The notes: generated by a model not told the origin, from the sequence alone. DNA of 20,708 nt from SIG701 sp045539595 (GCA_045539595.1 JAZQFQ010000064.1:1-20708); one strand, 5' to 3'; numbered from the stretch's first letter, positions 6,670 through 15,200 are shown. Numbers and translations are program-made.

Positions 6670-6698
6670 AGTATACCAGATATCCGCTCGTTTGTCAA
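6670..6698 (-). promoter_or_regulatory. Consensus promoter of tRNA-Thr(GGT)
   Basis: On the minus strand TTGACA (6698-6693), a 17-base spacer and TATACT (6675-6670) precede the tRNA 5' end by about 16 bases. A perfect 18-bp palindrome of GGATTT and its complement around TTTAAA lies just upstream at 6701-6718, between rnpB and this promoter. Confidence 0.9.
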
Positions 6699-6765
6699 TA
6701 GGATTTTTTAAAAAATCCGAAAAAGAAATATTTGTGTCGGCGCACGCGCCGGTAAGAACAAATAA

Positions 6766-7110
6766 GGAGCAGGTCTGTAAGCCGGGTTTTGTCGGGAACT
6801 GTCATCTATCTCGACGGTGCGTTGCCGCACCGCTCATGCCACCCGCGCGCACAATGGCCGGGCAAGCCGGGCGCGCATACGGTGTTGCTTCGGATAGGGT
6901 TTACAGCGCCCCCATGTTGCCATGGGGCCGGGTGAGCTCTTACCTCGCCTTTCCACCCTTACCGATCCGAAGATCGGCGGTATATCTCTGTTGCACTATC
7001 CCGGGAGTCGCCTCCGGCGGACGTTATCCGTTATCCTGCCCTGTGAAGCCCGGACTTTCCTCATACCGCGACCTTTCGGCATAACGGTACGCGACAGTTC
7101 AACCTGCTCG
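6766..7110 (-). ncRNA. rnpB: RNase P RNA, A type
   Basis: This is the catalytic RNA of RNase P, which removes 5' leaders from pre-tRNAs. Read on the minus strand it starts with the P1 strand GAGCAGGT and ends with its complement ACCTGCTC. Conserved core segments are present in order: GAGGAAAGTCCGGGCT near the 5' end, ACAGGGCAGGATAACGG, GGGTGGAAAGGCGAGGTAAG followed by AGCTCACCC, and near the 3' end ACAAAACCCGGCTTACAGA. The internal loop pattern fits ancestral type A rather than the Bacillus type B, which agrees with a clostridial origin. Length is about 345 nt. A perfect consensus promoter precedes it. The ends are set by the P1 pairing and are accurate to a few bases. Confidence 0.96.
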
Positions 7111-7116
7111 TCTGTG

Positions 7117-7145
7117 ATTATACAACAAAGCGGAGACGGTGTCAA
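7117..7145 (-). promoter_or_regulatory. Perfect consensus promoter of rnpB
   Basis: On the minus strand TTGACA (7145-7140), a 17-base spacer and TATAAT (7122-7117) lie about seven bases before the inferred RNase P RNA 5' end. Both hexamers match the sigma-A consensus exactly. Confidence 0.95.
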
Positions 7146-7176
7146 GAAAATCTTTTTGCAAAGGTGCAAAAAACAC

Positions 7177-7205
7177 TTGCAATCTTTTGGAGAATCCTTT
7201 ATACT
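7177..7205 (+). promoter_or_regulatory. Sigma-A type promoter of the zinc-ribbon/oxidoreductase operon
   Basis: TTGCAA (7177-7182), a 17-base spacer and TATACT (7200-7205) lie 36 bases before the ATG of the zinc-ribbon protein. It is divergent from the rnpB promoter, with about 30 bases between the two -35 boxes. Confidence 0.75.
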
Positions 7206-7241
7206 ATGGGTAGGAAAATCCTGTGGAAAAGGGGGAGCTTT

Positions 7242-7727
7242 ATGAAAAAATGCGAAAAATGCGGCACACCGCAGAAAAACTCCCATTTTCGCTGCATTGA
7301 GTGCGGCGCCATTTTGGGAAAACCCTTGTCCCGAGCGGATGAGGAGCGCATGGAGGAGCAGATCTCCGACTATATCGCGGACCGTGCGGAGCGGACGGAG
7401 ACGTTCTACATCACCCGCCTGGATAAAATCATGATCGCTTTGGACATCCTCGGCATCCTTGCGTCCGTTTTGTATCTGATATTCGGGCCGAGGAATGCGG
7501 ACGGGCAGGGGATATGCCTGTTTCTGATACTGATATTTCTTGCGGCGGGGATCGATACCGCCTTTCCCAAAATCGCCTGGACGCTGGAAAAGTGGCGGGT
7601 TGAGATGCGGTATCATGTGGAGAATCTGGAACCCTCGGATTGGTATCTCATCACCCGCAAGATCATCAACGTGGTTTTCCCCATTCTTGCTTATATGGCA
7701 CTGTTGTTTGTGCTGATAAATACATAA
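7242..7727 (+). CDS. Zinc-ribbon membrane protein, unknown function
   Basis: This 161-residue protein begins with a two-CXXC zinc ribbon (Cys4, Cys7, Cys18, Cys21 in MKKCEKCGTPQ and RCIECGA). A charged helical segment follows at about 30-58, then two adjacent membrane helices at about 63-80 and 87-106. A cytoplasmic or loop segment leads to a last helix at the C-terminus (about 143-160). The open frame starts further upstream, but the ATG at 7242 is preferred: GGGGGAG lies upstream and the zinc ribbon follows at once. The protein resembles the many small clostridial zinc-ribbon membrane proteins without assigned function. It is 26 bases from the oxidoreductase gene and probably co-transcribed with it. 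Confidence 0.8.
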   Translation: MKKCEKCGTPQKNSHFRCIECGAILGKPLSRADEERMEEQISDYIADRAERTETFYITRLDKIMIALDILGILASVLYLIFGPRNADGQGICLFLILIFLAAGIDTAFPKIAWTLEKWRVEMRYHVENLEPSDWYLITRKIINVVFPILAYMALLFVLINT

Positions 7728-7753
7728 ATTCATACACCGGAAAGGATACTGTT

Positions 7754-8818
7754 ATGGAAAAAATGAAAATTGGCATCATTGGCTGCGGCCGTATCGCCCG
7801 GGCGGCACATATCCCGTCCTATCGGAAATGCGAGGATGTGGAAATTAAATATTTCTGCGACATTATCCCCGAAAAGGCACAGGAGTGCGTGGAGCAGTAT
7901 AAGACCGGCATCGCCGTGGCGGATTATCACGCCGTGCTGCAGGATCCCGAAGTGGTAGCCGTGTCCATCTGTACTCCCAATATGGCCCATAAATTTATCT
8001 CCATCGATGCTCTCCGCGCCGGTAAGCACGTTCTGTGTGAGAAGCCTGCTGCCCGTGTGTATTCCGAGGCATTGGAAATGCAAGAGGCACAGCACGAAAC
8101 GGGCATGACGCTGAATATCGGCGTGGTCAACCGTTTCAACAGCGCGGTGAATAAGGTAAAGCAGCTGATCGACGACGGCGTTCTGGGCGAGGTGTACCAC
8201 GTGTACGCATCCTTCCGCCGCTATCGCGGAATCCCCGGCCTGGGCGGCGCCTTTACCACCAAATCCATCTCCGGCGGCGGTGCACTGATCGATCTGGGCG
8301 TCCATTATCTGGATATTATCATGTACGCCATGAACGATCCCAAGCCCCTAACCGCATCCGGCCGTGCTTTTTCCAAGCTGGGCGCGGATATGAAGAAATA
8401 TGTGTACGAATCCATGTGGGCGGAGGATACCAAGGATCTGAACGGTACCTACGACGTGGATGACTTCGTCACCGCTTTTGTCCGCACCGACGGCCCCACC
8501 ATTACCCTGAACGGATCCTGGGCGCAGAACATCGGCCAGGAGGAGGGATACATCGATTTCCTCGGTACCGAGGCGGGCATCCGCCTGAATTACGGCGGCG
8601 ATTTCACGCTCTACGGCGTGAAGGACGGCAAGCTGTACAACGAAAAGCCGGAATTTGCTCACGACAATATGTTCTACAACGAGATTCGCGCCTTTGTGGA
8701 TTGCGTGCGCTCCGGCGAGACGCTGCCCTCCCACATCGACCGCAACATCCTGACCTCCCGTCTGATGCAGGGCATCTACGATTCCTCCATGACCGATCGG
8801 GAAGTTGTATTTGAATAA
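7754..8818 (+). CDS. Gfo/Idh/MocA family NAD(P)-dependent oxidoreductase
   Basis: This 354-residue cytoplasmic dehydrogenase has the two-domain Gfo/Idh/MocA structure. The Rossmann dinucleotide site is GIIGCGRIA at residues 7-15. The catalytic lysine is Lys97 in the CEKPAA motif. The C-terminal alpha/beta domain has the IDLGVHYLDIIMY segment, with His184 in the family's D-x-G-x-H position. Members oxidise or epimerise sugars, inositols and related compounds; the substrate cannot be read from the sequence, and no transporter or kinase neighbours point to one. The frame is open upstream of 7754, but the chosen ATG has AAAGGA seven bases upstream and starts just before the Rossmann strand. It ends in a strong terminator. 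Confidence 0.92.
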   Translation: MEKMKIGIIGCGRIARAAHIPSYRKCEDVEIKYFCDIIPEKAQECVEQYKTGIAVADYHAVLQDPEVVAVSICTPNMAHKFISIDALRAGKHVLCEKPAARVYSEALEMQEAQHETGMTLNIGVVNRFNSAVNKVKQLIDDGVLGEVYHVYASFRRYRGIPGLGGAFTTKSISGGGALIDLGVHYLDIIMYAMNDPKPLTASGRAFSKLGADMKKYVYESMWAEDTKDLNGTYDVDDFVTAFVRTDGPTITLNGSWAQNIGQEEGYIDFLGTEAGIRLNYGGDFTLYGVKDGKLYNEKPEFAHDNMFYNEIRAFVDCVRSGETLPSHIDRNILTSRLMQGIYDSSMTDREVVFE

Positions 8819-8835
8819 AAGCAATTTGATAAGCG

Positions 8836-8876
8836 AAAAAATGTTGCCGCATTTGATAATGCGGCAACATTTTTTA
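8836..8876. terminator. Bidirectional intrinsic terminator between convergent genes
   Basis: A perfect 12-bp stem, ATGTTGCCGCAT with ATGCGGCAACAT (8841-8852 with 8859-8870), has a 6-nt loop and is flanked by an A-tract and a T-tract. It sits between the oxidoreductase (plus) and the convergent membrane protein (minus) and can end transcription both ways. Confidence 0.93.
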
Positions 8877-8883
8877 TCCAAAT

Positions 8884-10140
8884 TCATTTGGGCTTCGATG
8901 TATCCATATAATACAATTGTTCCCTCAGGATCTCTTTATCCGTATAGTATGTATAGATGTTCTGCACCCTTTTCCGAATGGTTTCATCAAAATAGACATC
9001 GCCTCTCGCGTCAACGAAGTCCTTCACATACTGATCCAAATCGGAATAGAAGATATTTGTCACATTATAGCAAACATAGCGATCATCTTCATAGATTTTG
9101 CACGGCTCCAATGCGGCAAAAGTCATAAGACGTCCTCGAATCAAAGTGTAATCCTGGAGACTTTCTATTTCATTTGTATCATACGTCATGATGTAGATCA
9201 AAGGAATCGCAGCACTTCCGTCGGTATCTCCCTTGTGCAGGGGGATAGCGGCGCTCAGCACCAGCGCTTGCTCGGTCTCATGAGACCCAACGGGAATGTG
9301 ATACAAATCCAGTGTCGATCTGTATTGTCCCACAAGCCGATACTGGGCGTCGAAAGAAACGGTTTCATCAAACACCACGTTCGCGGGAGTAATGCCCACG
9401 TACAAATGCGGCGATTTTGCGGCAACGGTATTCCCTTGCACCTCCGCCAGCAATTCCCGACACTTCGCATAGTAACCGTTTAAGTGATTTAGGTGGGATG
9501 CCACATCCGTGAAAGTATAGGCAAAATAGGGCTGCAGTTCTTCCATAATATGATCGGCTGCTGCCGCATCTGTTTCTGCCGGCGGCAGGGATGTCGGTTC
9601 TTTTTCCTCAGGGAGGATCGGCTTGGCAAAGGCTACCTCACATATCCAATCCTGTCCAAATACGAAATGATGATTGGTCAGAACCAAATAGTAGTGATCT
9701 CCGACCAGCGGCTCCTCCAGTGCGGCAATATTGTATGCATCGGACAGATCGATTGTCATAATCCCGGCGGCGTGAGACGGAAAATCAGTTTCTCCGAAAA
9801 CAATCTCGCTCGAAAGCGGTGTGATTTCCTCGGCGGTCGACCATCGCATCAGTTTTACTTGCTCTTGAAACCGCAGTTCTTTGTCTGAACGGTTTTCCAC
9901 ATACACCGACACAAGTCCATCTCCCTCATAGGTGGCACAAAGACGCAATTCATCCCCCGCCAGCGGGGAAAACAGCGCGGCGGAAAAAGCCATCATGGTA
10001 AGACTGCACACTGCCATCGCTGCGGCGACCAGCACCAGCCGTATAGAACAGCGGTGCGGGCGGTCGGTAAGGGGCACACCGGTTTTTTGCTCGAAAATGT
10101 CTTTTATATGTTGTAAATTTGTTTTATGAAAGGAAGCCAT
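8884..10140 (-). CDS. Membrane-anchored protein encoded with ECF sigma factor (candidate anti-sigma)
   Basis: The product has 418 residues. A short basic cytoplasmic N-terminus of about 30 residues (MASFHKTNLQHIKDIFEQKT) is followed by one membrane helix at about 33-57, then an extracytoplasmic part of about 360 residues. The first 130 residues outside look like a beta-sandwich (ELRLCATYEGDGLVSVYVEN). An acidic Pro/Thr-rich linker around 178-195 leads to a second mixed domain. No zinc-binding anti-sigma motif or catalytic motif is visible, so the anti-sigma role is inferred from topology and from position: the start is 10 bases after the sigma gene stop, with its AAGGAGA site overlapping that stop codon. 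It could also be a sigma-regulated envelope sensor. Confidence 0.7.
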   Translation of the reverse strand: MASFHKTNLQHIKDIFEQKTGVPLTDRPHRCSIRLVLVAAAMAVCSLTMMAFSAALFSPLAGDELRLCATYEGDGLVSVYVENRSDKELRFQEQVKLMRWSTAEEITPLSSEIVFGETDFPSHAAGIMTIDLSDAYNIAALEEPLVGDHYYLVLTNHHFVFGQDWICEVAFAKPILPEEKEPTSLPPAETDAAAADHIMEELQPYFAYTFTDVASHLNHLNGYYAKCRELLAEVQGNTVAAKSPHLYVGITPANVVFDETVSFDAQYRLVGQYRSTLDLYHIPVGSHETEQALVLSAAIPLHKGDTDGSAAIPLIYIMTYDTNEIESLQDYTLIRGRLMTFAALEPCKIYEDDRYVCYNVTNIFYSDLDQYVKDFVDARGDVYFDETIRKRVQNIYTYYTDKEILREQLYYMDTSKPK

Positions 10141-10150
10141 ACAAATCTCC

Positions 10151-10687
10151 TTATCTGGTTAGCATTTCGCGTAGCTTTCGCTTGGTTTGGTACAGACGGT
10201 TGTCCACCTGTTTTACGTTTATGTTCAATGCAAAAGCAATTTCCCGGGGTTTCTGGTCGTAATAATAGCGGCGCAACAGAATCTCCCGCTCTTCCGCGCC
10301 CAGAGCGTTTATTGCCGTCGCAAGTGTTCGGCGGGTTTCCGCTTGGAGGACGGTATCCACAACGCCCATTTGCTCGATGCACGCGGTTTCTTCCAGCGAA
10401 ACGGTATTCCGTTTCACGATCTCGCGGCATCGGTTGATTGCCTGCGTGCGGGCAATGACAGAAAGCCATGTTTTCAATCGTCCTCGCCGGGCATCAAATT
10501 TTTCCGGGTGCTCCCATAAGTAAATAAACGTATCGGCTACACATTCCTCTATGTCCTGCACCGCGCCGATATTGTGCAAAATTTGGCCCGCGATCGACCA
10601 TAAAAGCTTTACGTATGTATCCATCACCGCGCCTATGGCATATTCGTCGCGGTTTCGGATGGCTTGTATCATTTTTTCATCATTCAA
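10151..10687 (-). CDS. ECF-type RNA polymerase sigma factor
   Basis: The product has 178 residues and two sigma domains. Region 2 spans about 15-85 and includes DIEECVADTFIYLWEHPEKF and RLKTWLSVIARTQAINRCRE. Region 4 spans about 118-175 and includes LGAEEREILLRRYYYD and the recognition helix NVKQVDNRLYQTKRKLREML. Region 3 is missing, as in group IV (ECF) sigma factors. The TTG at 10687 is chosen as start because AGGAGGTG lies eight bases upstream; an ATG five codons later is the alternative, and the longer upstream frame crosses the ribosome site. It precedes a membrane-anchored candidate anti-sigma gene. No sigma-A promoter is evident upstream, which would fit autoregulation. Confidence 0.92.
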   Translation of the reverse strand: MNDEKMIQAIRNRDEYAIGAVMDTYVKLLWSIAGQILHNIGAVQDIEECVADTFIYLWEHPEKFDARRGRLKTWLSVIARTQAINRCREIVKRNTVSLEETACIEQMGVVDTVLQAETRRTLATAINALGAEEREILLRRYYYDQKPREIAFALNINVKQVDNRLYQTKRKLREMLTR

Positions 10688-10785
10688 ACAGTTCACCTCC
10701 TGCTGGTGTATTAACCGGTCACATACAGTACGCAAAAAAACGCAAAAACACTAAGATTTTGAAATAATTGTTTTCGTTCTTCAAT

Positions 10786-10814
10786 AAGAAACCGCACGGG
10801 GTGATCCCATGCGG
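10786..10814 (-). terminator. Intrinsic terminator after mscL
   Basis: In the minus-strand transcript CCGCATGGG pairs with CCCGTGCGG (10814-10806 with 10800-10792) through one G-U wobble, and is followed by TTTCTTATT. The same position would be a C-A mismatch on plus, so it works for mscL rather than for plus transcription. Confidence 0.75.
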
Positions 10815-10841
10815 CCTGTTTGTTCCTATTTGCTGTTTTGT

Positions 10842-11357
10842 TTACTTCTTCAGAGAATCGCGGATCTCGCGGAGCAGAGCCAACTCTTCGGCACGCTCGT
10901 CGGCGATCTTCTTCTGTGCGGCAGCGGCCTCGGCAGCAGCCTTCTCAGCGGCCTCTTTTGCCTCGGCATCGGCTTTGGTCTTGGCTTCGGCGGCCTCAGC
11001 GGCGGCCTGTGCTTCGGCTTTCTTCTTGGAGTACATCACTACACGAAGTACGCAGAAAATGCTGAAGGCGATGATGAGGAAGTCCAGAATCATCTGCAGG
11101 AAGTTGCCGTAACGGACAGCCACCTCAGCGGCTTCCACCGTCACGCCGTCCGCGGCCAGAACTGCTTCCTTCAGAACGATCTTCCACTGGGAAACGTCCA
11201 GACCGCCTACGGCCAGACCGACCAGCGGCATGATGATGTCCGCCACCAGGCTGGAGGTGATCTTACCGAACGCACCGCCGATCACAACGCCGACGGACAG
11301 ATCGATTACGTTGCCCTTGGAGATGAACTTTTTGAAATCCGACCAGAAAGTACCCAT
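10842..11357 (-). CDS. mscL: Large-conductance mechanosensitive channel MscL with extended linker
   Basis: MscL is a homopentameric channel that opens under membrane tension to release solutes on hypo-osmotic shock. The 171-residue product has the N-terminal amphipathic helix MGTFWSDFKKFISKG, then TM1 with NVIDLSVGVVIGGAFGKI and the family IIMPLVG segment. A periplasmic loop of about 40 residues follows, then TM2 with LDFLIIAFSIFCVLRVV. The C-terminal helix is recognisable as ELALLREIRDSLKK. Between TM2 and that helix lies a roughly 45-residue run of Ala, Glu and Lys, much longer than the short linker of typical 130-150-residue MscLs. It has its own promoter, an AAGGAG site six bases before the ATG, and a terminator. 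Confidence 0.95.
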   Translation of the reverse strand: MGTFWSDFKKFISKGNVIDLSVGVVIGGAFGKITSSLVADIIMPLVGLAVGGLDVSQWKIVLKEAVLAADGVTVEAAEVAVRYGNFLQMILDFLIIAFSIFCVLRVVMYSKKKAEAQAAAEAAEAKTKADAEAKEAAEKAAAEAAAAQKKIADERAEELALLREIRDSLKK

Positions 11358-11406
11358 AATAAACTCCTTGTATTATAGAAAATTGGAAGAATAATATCTG
11401 GTTATT

Positions 11407-11435
11407 ATTATACCCGATGTGGGGCGGTATGGCAA
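11407..11435 (-). promoter_or_regulatory. Promoter of mscL
   Basis: On the minus strand TTGCCA (11435-11430), a 17-base spacer and TATAAT (11412-11407) lie 50 bases before the mscL ATG. Confidence 0.8.
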
Positions 11436-11474
11436 CCCGTTTTTTGCAATCGAATCAAAAAAATGAAAATGTTC

Positions 11475-11503
11475 TTGACAATGGGGGGCGGGTATAGTAT
11501 AAT
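11475..11503 (+). promoter_or_regulatory. Perfect consensus promoter of tRNA-Thr(CGT)
   Basis: TTGACA (11475-11480), a 17-base spacer and TATAAT (11498-11503) lie 16 bases before the tRNA. Both hexamers match the consensus exactly. Confidence 0.95.
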
Positions 11504-11519
11504 AATCAGGCGGAATAAC

Positions 11520-11595
11520 GCTACTGTGGCTCAGTTGGCAGAGCAGCTGATTCGTAATCAGCAGGTCGCCGGTTCAAGTCCGGCCAGTAGCTCCA
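11520..11595 (+). tRNA. tRNA-Thr(CGT)
   Basis: A 76-nt cloverleaf has acceptor stem GCTACTG with CAGTAGC, discriminator T and an encoded CCA. The D arm is GGCTCAGTTGGCAGAGC. The anticodon stem GCTGA with TCAGC encloses TTCGTAA, giving anticodon CGT, which reads ACG. The T arm is GCCGG, TTCAAGT, CCGGC with the normal TTC at positions 54-56, unlike the other tRNA-Thr in this window. It has its own promoter and terminator. Confidence 0.97.
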
Positions 11596-11597
11596 AC

Positions 11598-11643
11598 AGA
11601 AAAGGGTATCGCATGAAATCATGTGATACCCTTTTCTGTTTTC
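11598..11643 (+). terminator. Intrinsic terminator after tRNA-Thr(CGT)
   Basis: A long stem pairs AGAAAAGGGTATC, G, CATG with CATG, T, GATACCCTTTTCT around an AAAT loop, followed by GTTTT. It starts three bases after the tRNA CCA end. Confidence 0.92.
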
Positions 11644-11672
11644 CGGGTTCCGTAACCGCTAACAGCAAAAAC

Positions 11673-11701
11673 AGCCACTCCCGCCTGAGCGGCTTTTTTT
11701 A
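11673..11701 (+). terminator. Second, tandem intrinsic terminator
   Basis: AGCC-A-CTC pairs with GAG-C-GGCT around a 6-nt loop, with CCGC/GCGG as an alternative inner stem, followed by eight T residues. No gene lies between it and the preceding tRNA terminator, so it probably acts as a backup that insulates the blaI-type promoter downstream. Confidence 0.7.
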
Positions 11702-11801
11702 ATAACATGAAGGATTCTTCCACAGGGGATGCATCTCCATGATGCAAGGAAATATCCTACATGAGAAAATTTTGAGAGAACGCAAAAAACGTGCGCAAAG
11801 C

Positions 11802-11855
11802 TGTTGACAAGTGTCTACAGATTTGCTATACTGATGGTGTGGACAAGTGTCAACA
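11802..11855 (+). promoter_or_regulatory. BlaI-family promoter with two 18-bp operators
   Basis: The promoter is TTGACA (11804-11809), a 17-base spacer and TATACT (11827-11832). Two near-identical palindromes of the form TGTNGACAAGTGTCNACA lie at 11802-11819, over the -35 box, and 11838-11855, just after the -10 box. Their centres are 36 bp apart. Each has a GACA-AG-TGTC core, consistent with the TACA/TGTA-type sites of BlaI/MecI/CopY repressors. They are the expected targets of the repressor encoded 18 bases downstream. Confidence 0.85.
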
Positions 11856-11872
11856 AATCGGAGGTGTGTACT

Positions 11873-12256
11873 ATGGAACATATGACCCTGTCGGAGGGGG
11901 AATGGAAAATCATGAAATTGCTGTGGGCATCGGCGCCGCGCACGTTGGGGGAAATCTCCAGGGAATTGGCCGAGGAAACAGGCTGGACGCGTCCCACGAT
12001 TTTTGTCATGCTGAAACGTCTCATCGCGAAAGAGGCGGTTCGCATAGATGACAGCGGACGATATCAGGAGTATTATCCCCGGATTGTGCGTCAGGATGTG
12101 GCCCCCAAGGAAACCGAATCCTTTCTCAACCGCGTGTATGACGGCAGCATTGGAATGTTGGTGACTGCTCTGACGGAACGAAAGGCATTGTCTGAGGAGG
12201 ATATTGCCGAGTTGCGGCAGATCCTGGATCGGGCGGAAAAGAACAGAAAGGAGTAA
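11873..12256 (+). CDS. BlaI/MecI family transcriptional repressor
   Basis: This 127-residue cytoplasmic DNA-binding protein has the family layout. An N-terminal winged helix covers about 1-75: LSEGEWKIMKLLWASAPRTL, then LAEETGWTRPTIFVMLKRLI as the recognition region, then a wing with DDSGRYQEYYP. A C-terminal dimerisation part follows at about 80-127, with FLNRVYDGSIGMLVTAL and LRQILDRAE. In the family, proteolysis in the dimerisation part releases the operator. The ATG has GGAGG eight bases upstream and fits the expected N-terminus; the frame is open upstream across the promoter. The stop codon is embedded in the ribosome site of the M56 protease gene three bases later, a standard blaI-blaR1 layout. 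Confidence 0.95.
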   Translation: MEHMTLSEGEWKIMKLLWASAPRTLGEISRELAEETGWTRPTIFVMLKRLIAKEAVRIDDSGRYQEYYPRIVRQDVAPKETESFLNRVYDGSIGMLVTALTERKALSEEDIAELRQILDRAEKNRKE

Positions 12257-12259
12257 TCT

Positions 12260-15200
12260 ATGACTGCCTATCTGATTACACTTTCTTTGCTGATCGCAGT
12301 GGTGCTGCTGATTCGTGCGGTATTTCGAAAATCCATCTCCCCGCGTGTAATGTATGCGCTGTGGCTGGTGGTGGTTGTCCGTTTGTGCCTGCCCGTTTCT
12401 CTTTTTGCGATCCCCGTGGATATTCCATCCCTTTTCCAGCAAACATCTGTACAGAATGCGCTTCCGGCGGATACCAATTCCCAACCTGCACAGCCGTCGG
12501 TTGGCGATACAGTATCACCGCCCGCGGCGGATTATGAAATTCCCACAACGGCACTTCCCACAGTGCCCGTGCCGTCGGTGCCAAGCGCACCGGAGACGGA
12601 TGTGCCTGCTCTGCATGCGCCCGACGCCCCCCATATACAGGCATCTGTACCGGAACCGGATGGGGTCAGCCCGTGGATGATGGTTGTCGGAATCGTCTGG
12701 CTGATCGGTTCTGTCGGGCTGGCTGTATGGTTTACTGTCACGACGGCCTTGTTTCGCCTGCGGCTGCGCCGCGATCGCGAACTGTATCAAACAGTCGGAC
12801 ACACCAAGGTATATATATCCGAAAGTGCGGGGGTTCCTTGTCTGTCGGGGTTTATCCCCTCCATTTACATCACGCCGGATGCTGCAAACAGTGAGGCTCG
12901 CACCCTGATTTTGCTTCATGAACGTGTACATATGCATCACGGCGATCATATCTGGGCCTATGTCCGCGCCATCGCATTGGTTGTCCATTGGTGGAATCCC
13001 CTCATTTGGACAGCGGCATTTCTGTCCAAACGAGATGCGGAGTTGGCCTGTGATGATGCTATTGCATCAAAACTGCATGAGGAGAACCGCCTGAAATACG
13101 CCCGTGTTCTTCTCGATACGATCCCCCAAAAGCACCGATATGCTGTCGGACTTGGCAGCGCACCGATGAAAGAGAGGATTCTTATGCTGACAACAAAACA
13201 GAAAAATCGATGGGTTTGCCTGGTTCTCGCCCTTGTGCTTACGCTGAGTGCAGCCAGCTGCTCCTTTGTTACACTGCATCCTGAAACAAAAAACAAAGTG
13301 GTGTCCGTATTGATTTCGCAGGAGGATGCCCTGCCGGACAAAGAGCCCTATGTAGCCTCCATAGGAAAGGGCGGCACACAAAACTATTTCACGCTTGAAA
13401 AAGGACTTACCTATTACCGACTGGATACCGCCAGTCGCCGTGTATATCGGCACGAACTGCAATTGCCTGCAGAATACACCGAGGGAAATATATGTTTTGC
13501 CTATGCCGGGGAGGTGACAAAGGCCGGTGAAGGAAATGGAGAAATCCATTTCCTCCTGGAAGCCGTCCGTAAGGACGAAACGGTATATCTTGCCTGCTAT
13601 TTTACACCGGATTTTGAAACAGAACCCGCAGGAAATCTTGTGTTGATTTCCATGGAGGAAATCTCCCGAGAGCAGGCGGATTTACTGCGAGGTATTCAGA
13701 CGTCCCTGGCGGTGGGTGATATTCTGAAAGAAACGGTTCCCTGCCTGCCGCATGGCGTGGAAATGGCCCTATGGATGGCCGGTTTTGAGGGGTTCAAGGG
13801 GGGCTATTACCTGTTTGCATCCGGAATAGATTCGTTGGAATACTACCGCTGGGGATTGTTCCCGGAGTCGTTTCAGAAAAATACACTCACTTTGCCGGAG
13901 GGGTATACCAATGGAAAAATCGTTCACGCAGTGACGGAAAGCGGGGAAGTGGAGAGCAAGGCGTGCCATTTTTATGTGAGTGCAGATCATGTCGGTGAGA
14001 GGGTATGTCTGGACTATTATCTGACAGCGGATATCGATGCCTGTGAATACAAACTGCAGTCTGTCACTCGGTTGAATACCGTACAGATGCGGGAACTGCA
14101 GACCATCCAACAGAGTATTTATCTTTGTGACGATGTATACATTGGGGAGGATACTCCGACCCACGGCGCGGCGCAGCTGTATATTCCCACCGCTCTAACG
14201 GATTATCAGGCCGAATGCAAAGTACTTCTTTGCGAGGACGGGTGCGATCCTGCCGCGGTGCTCAGCCGTGCATTCTGGGGATATGCCCCCGCATGGACCA
14301 TCGATCGGTACGAGGAATTTACTCCGGATGATGGGTGGAATTATCCCACCCGCCGATACATCAATGAAGTTCCCGAAGAAATTCGTGAGCAGATGAAGGC
14401 GCAGGGGGCTCCGGATTGGGTCATGTTCCAGCGGCGGTATCTGTATCTTGTCACACTGGATGATACCCATTATGCATACATCCTTATCTATCCGCGGTAC
14501 TACGAGGCGGAAAAACCGGCTGACGAGGAGAGCATCGCCAACGAGATTATCAAGCATGCGGAAATCGTTCTGAGCCCGGATGTACCTGCGGGCATGAAAG
14601 TGAATCCCGAATTGTTTGCTTGGGAAACGATCCGTTTTTCTTACCAGAAAGAGGACGCATCTCTTTCTGCGGTACAGTTGCAGATATCCTTGCCCAAGGA
14701 GTGGCGTGTTTCCTACGGATACAGCACTTACGAAGTGCCGCCCTTTGCGGAATATGCAGATCTGTATGCGGGAGATGACTGTGTGGGAGGTATTGGATTT
14801 CTACCCTATACACTTCCCGATATTCCGGCGGATCAGGAAATCCCCCGGGAGGCCATCTTCCATCAACTTACCATGGGATCTATGTCTGTGTGGAATATCC
14901 ATCAACACTTTGATGTAGTAAGTGATCCGGCCGCACCGTATTGTACCGCGCGGACATCTGTGCTTTATTCGTCCAAGGCATTTTCGGACGGAAAAGAACG
15001 CACCGACAATGCCATCGTCACCTATCATCCGGAATACAAAATGTATTTTGCGCTGAAATTGAATGACGGCATCAAAGACCGCACCTTGCTTTCCGAGGAG
15101 GAGATACAGTACATGGCGCAGAGTATCCGTTGGGTCACAGAGGATACCAGTGCCCTTTACAAGCAGACGGAAGCGTACCTGGCGCAGGAATTTCACCGTG

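Noticed and set aside
6324..6698. Short protein frames across the tRNA-Thr and the inverted-repeat cluster
   Set aside because: They read through a tRNA and long palindromes and lack start signals; they are non-coding.
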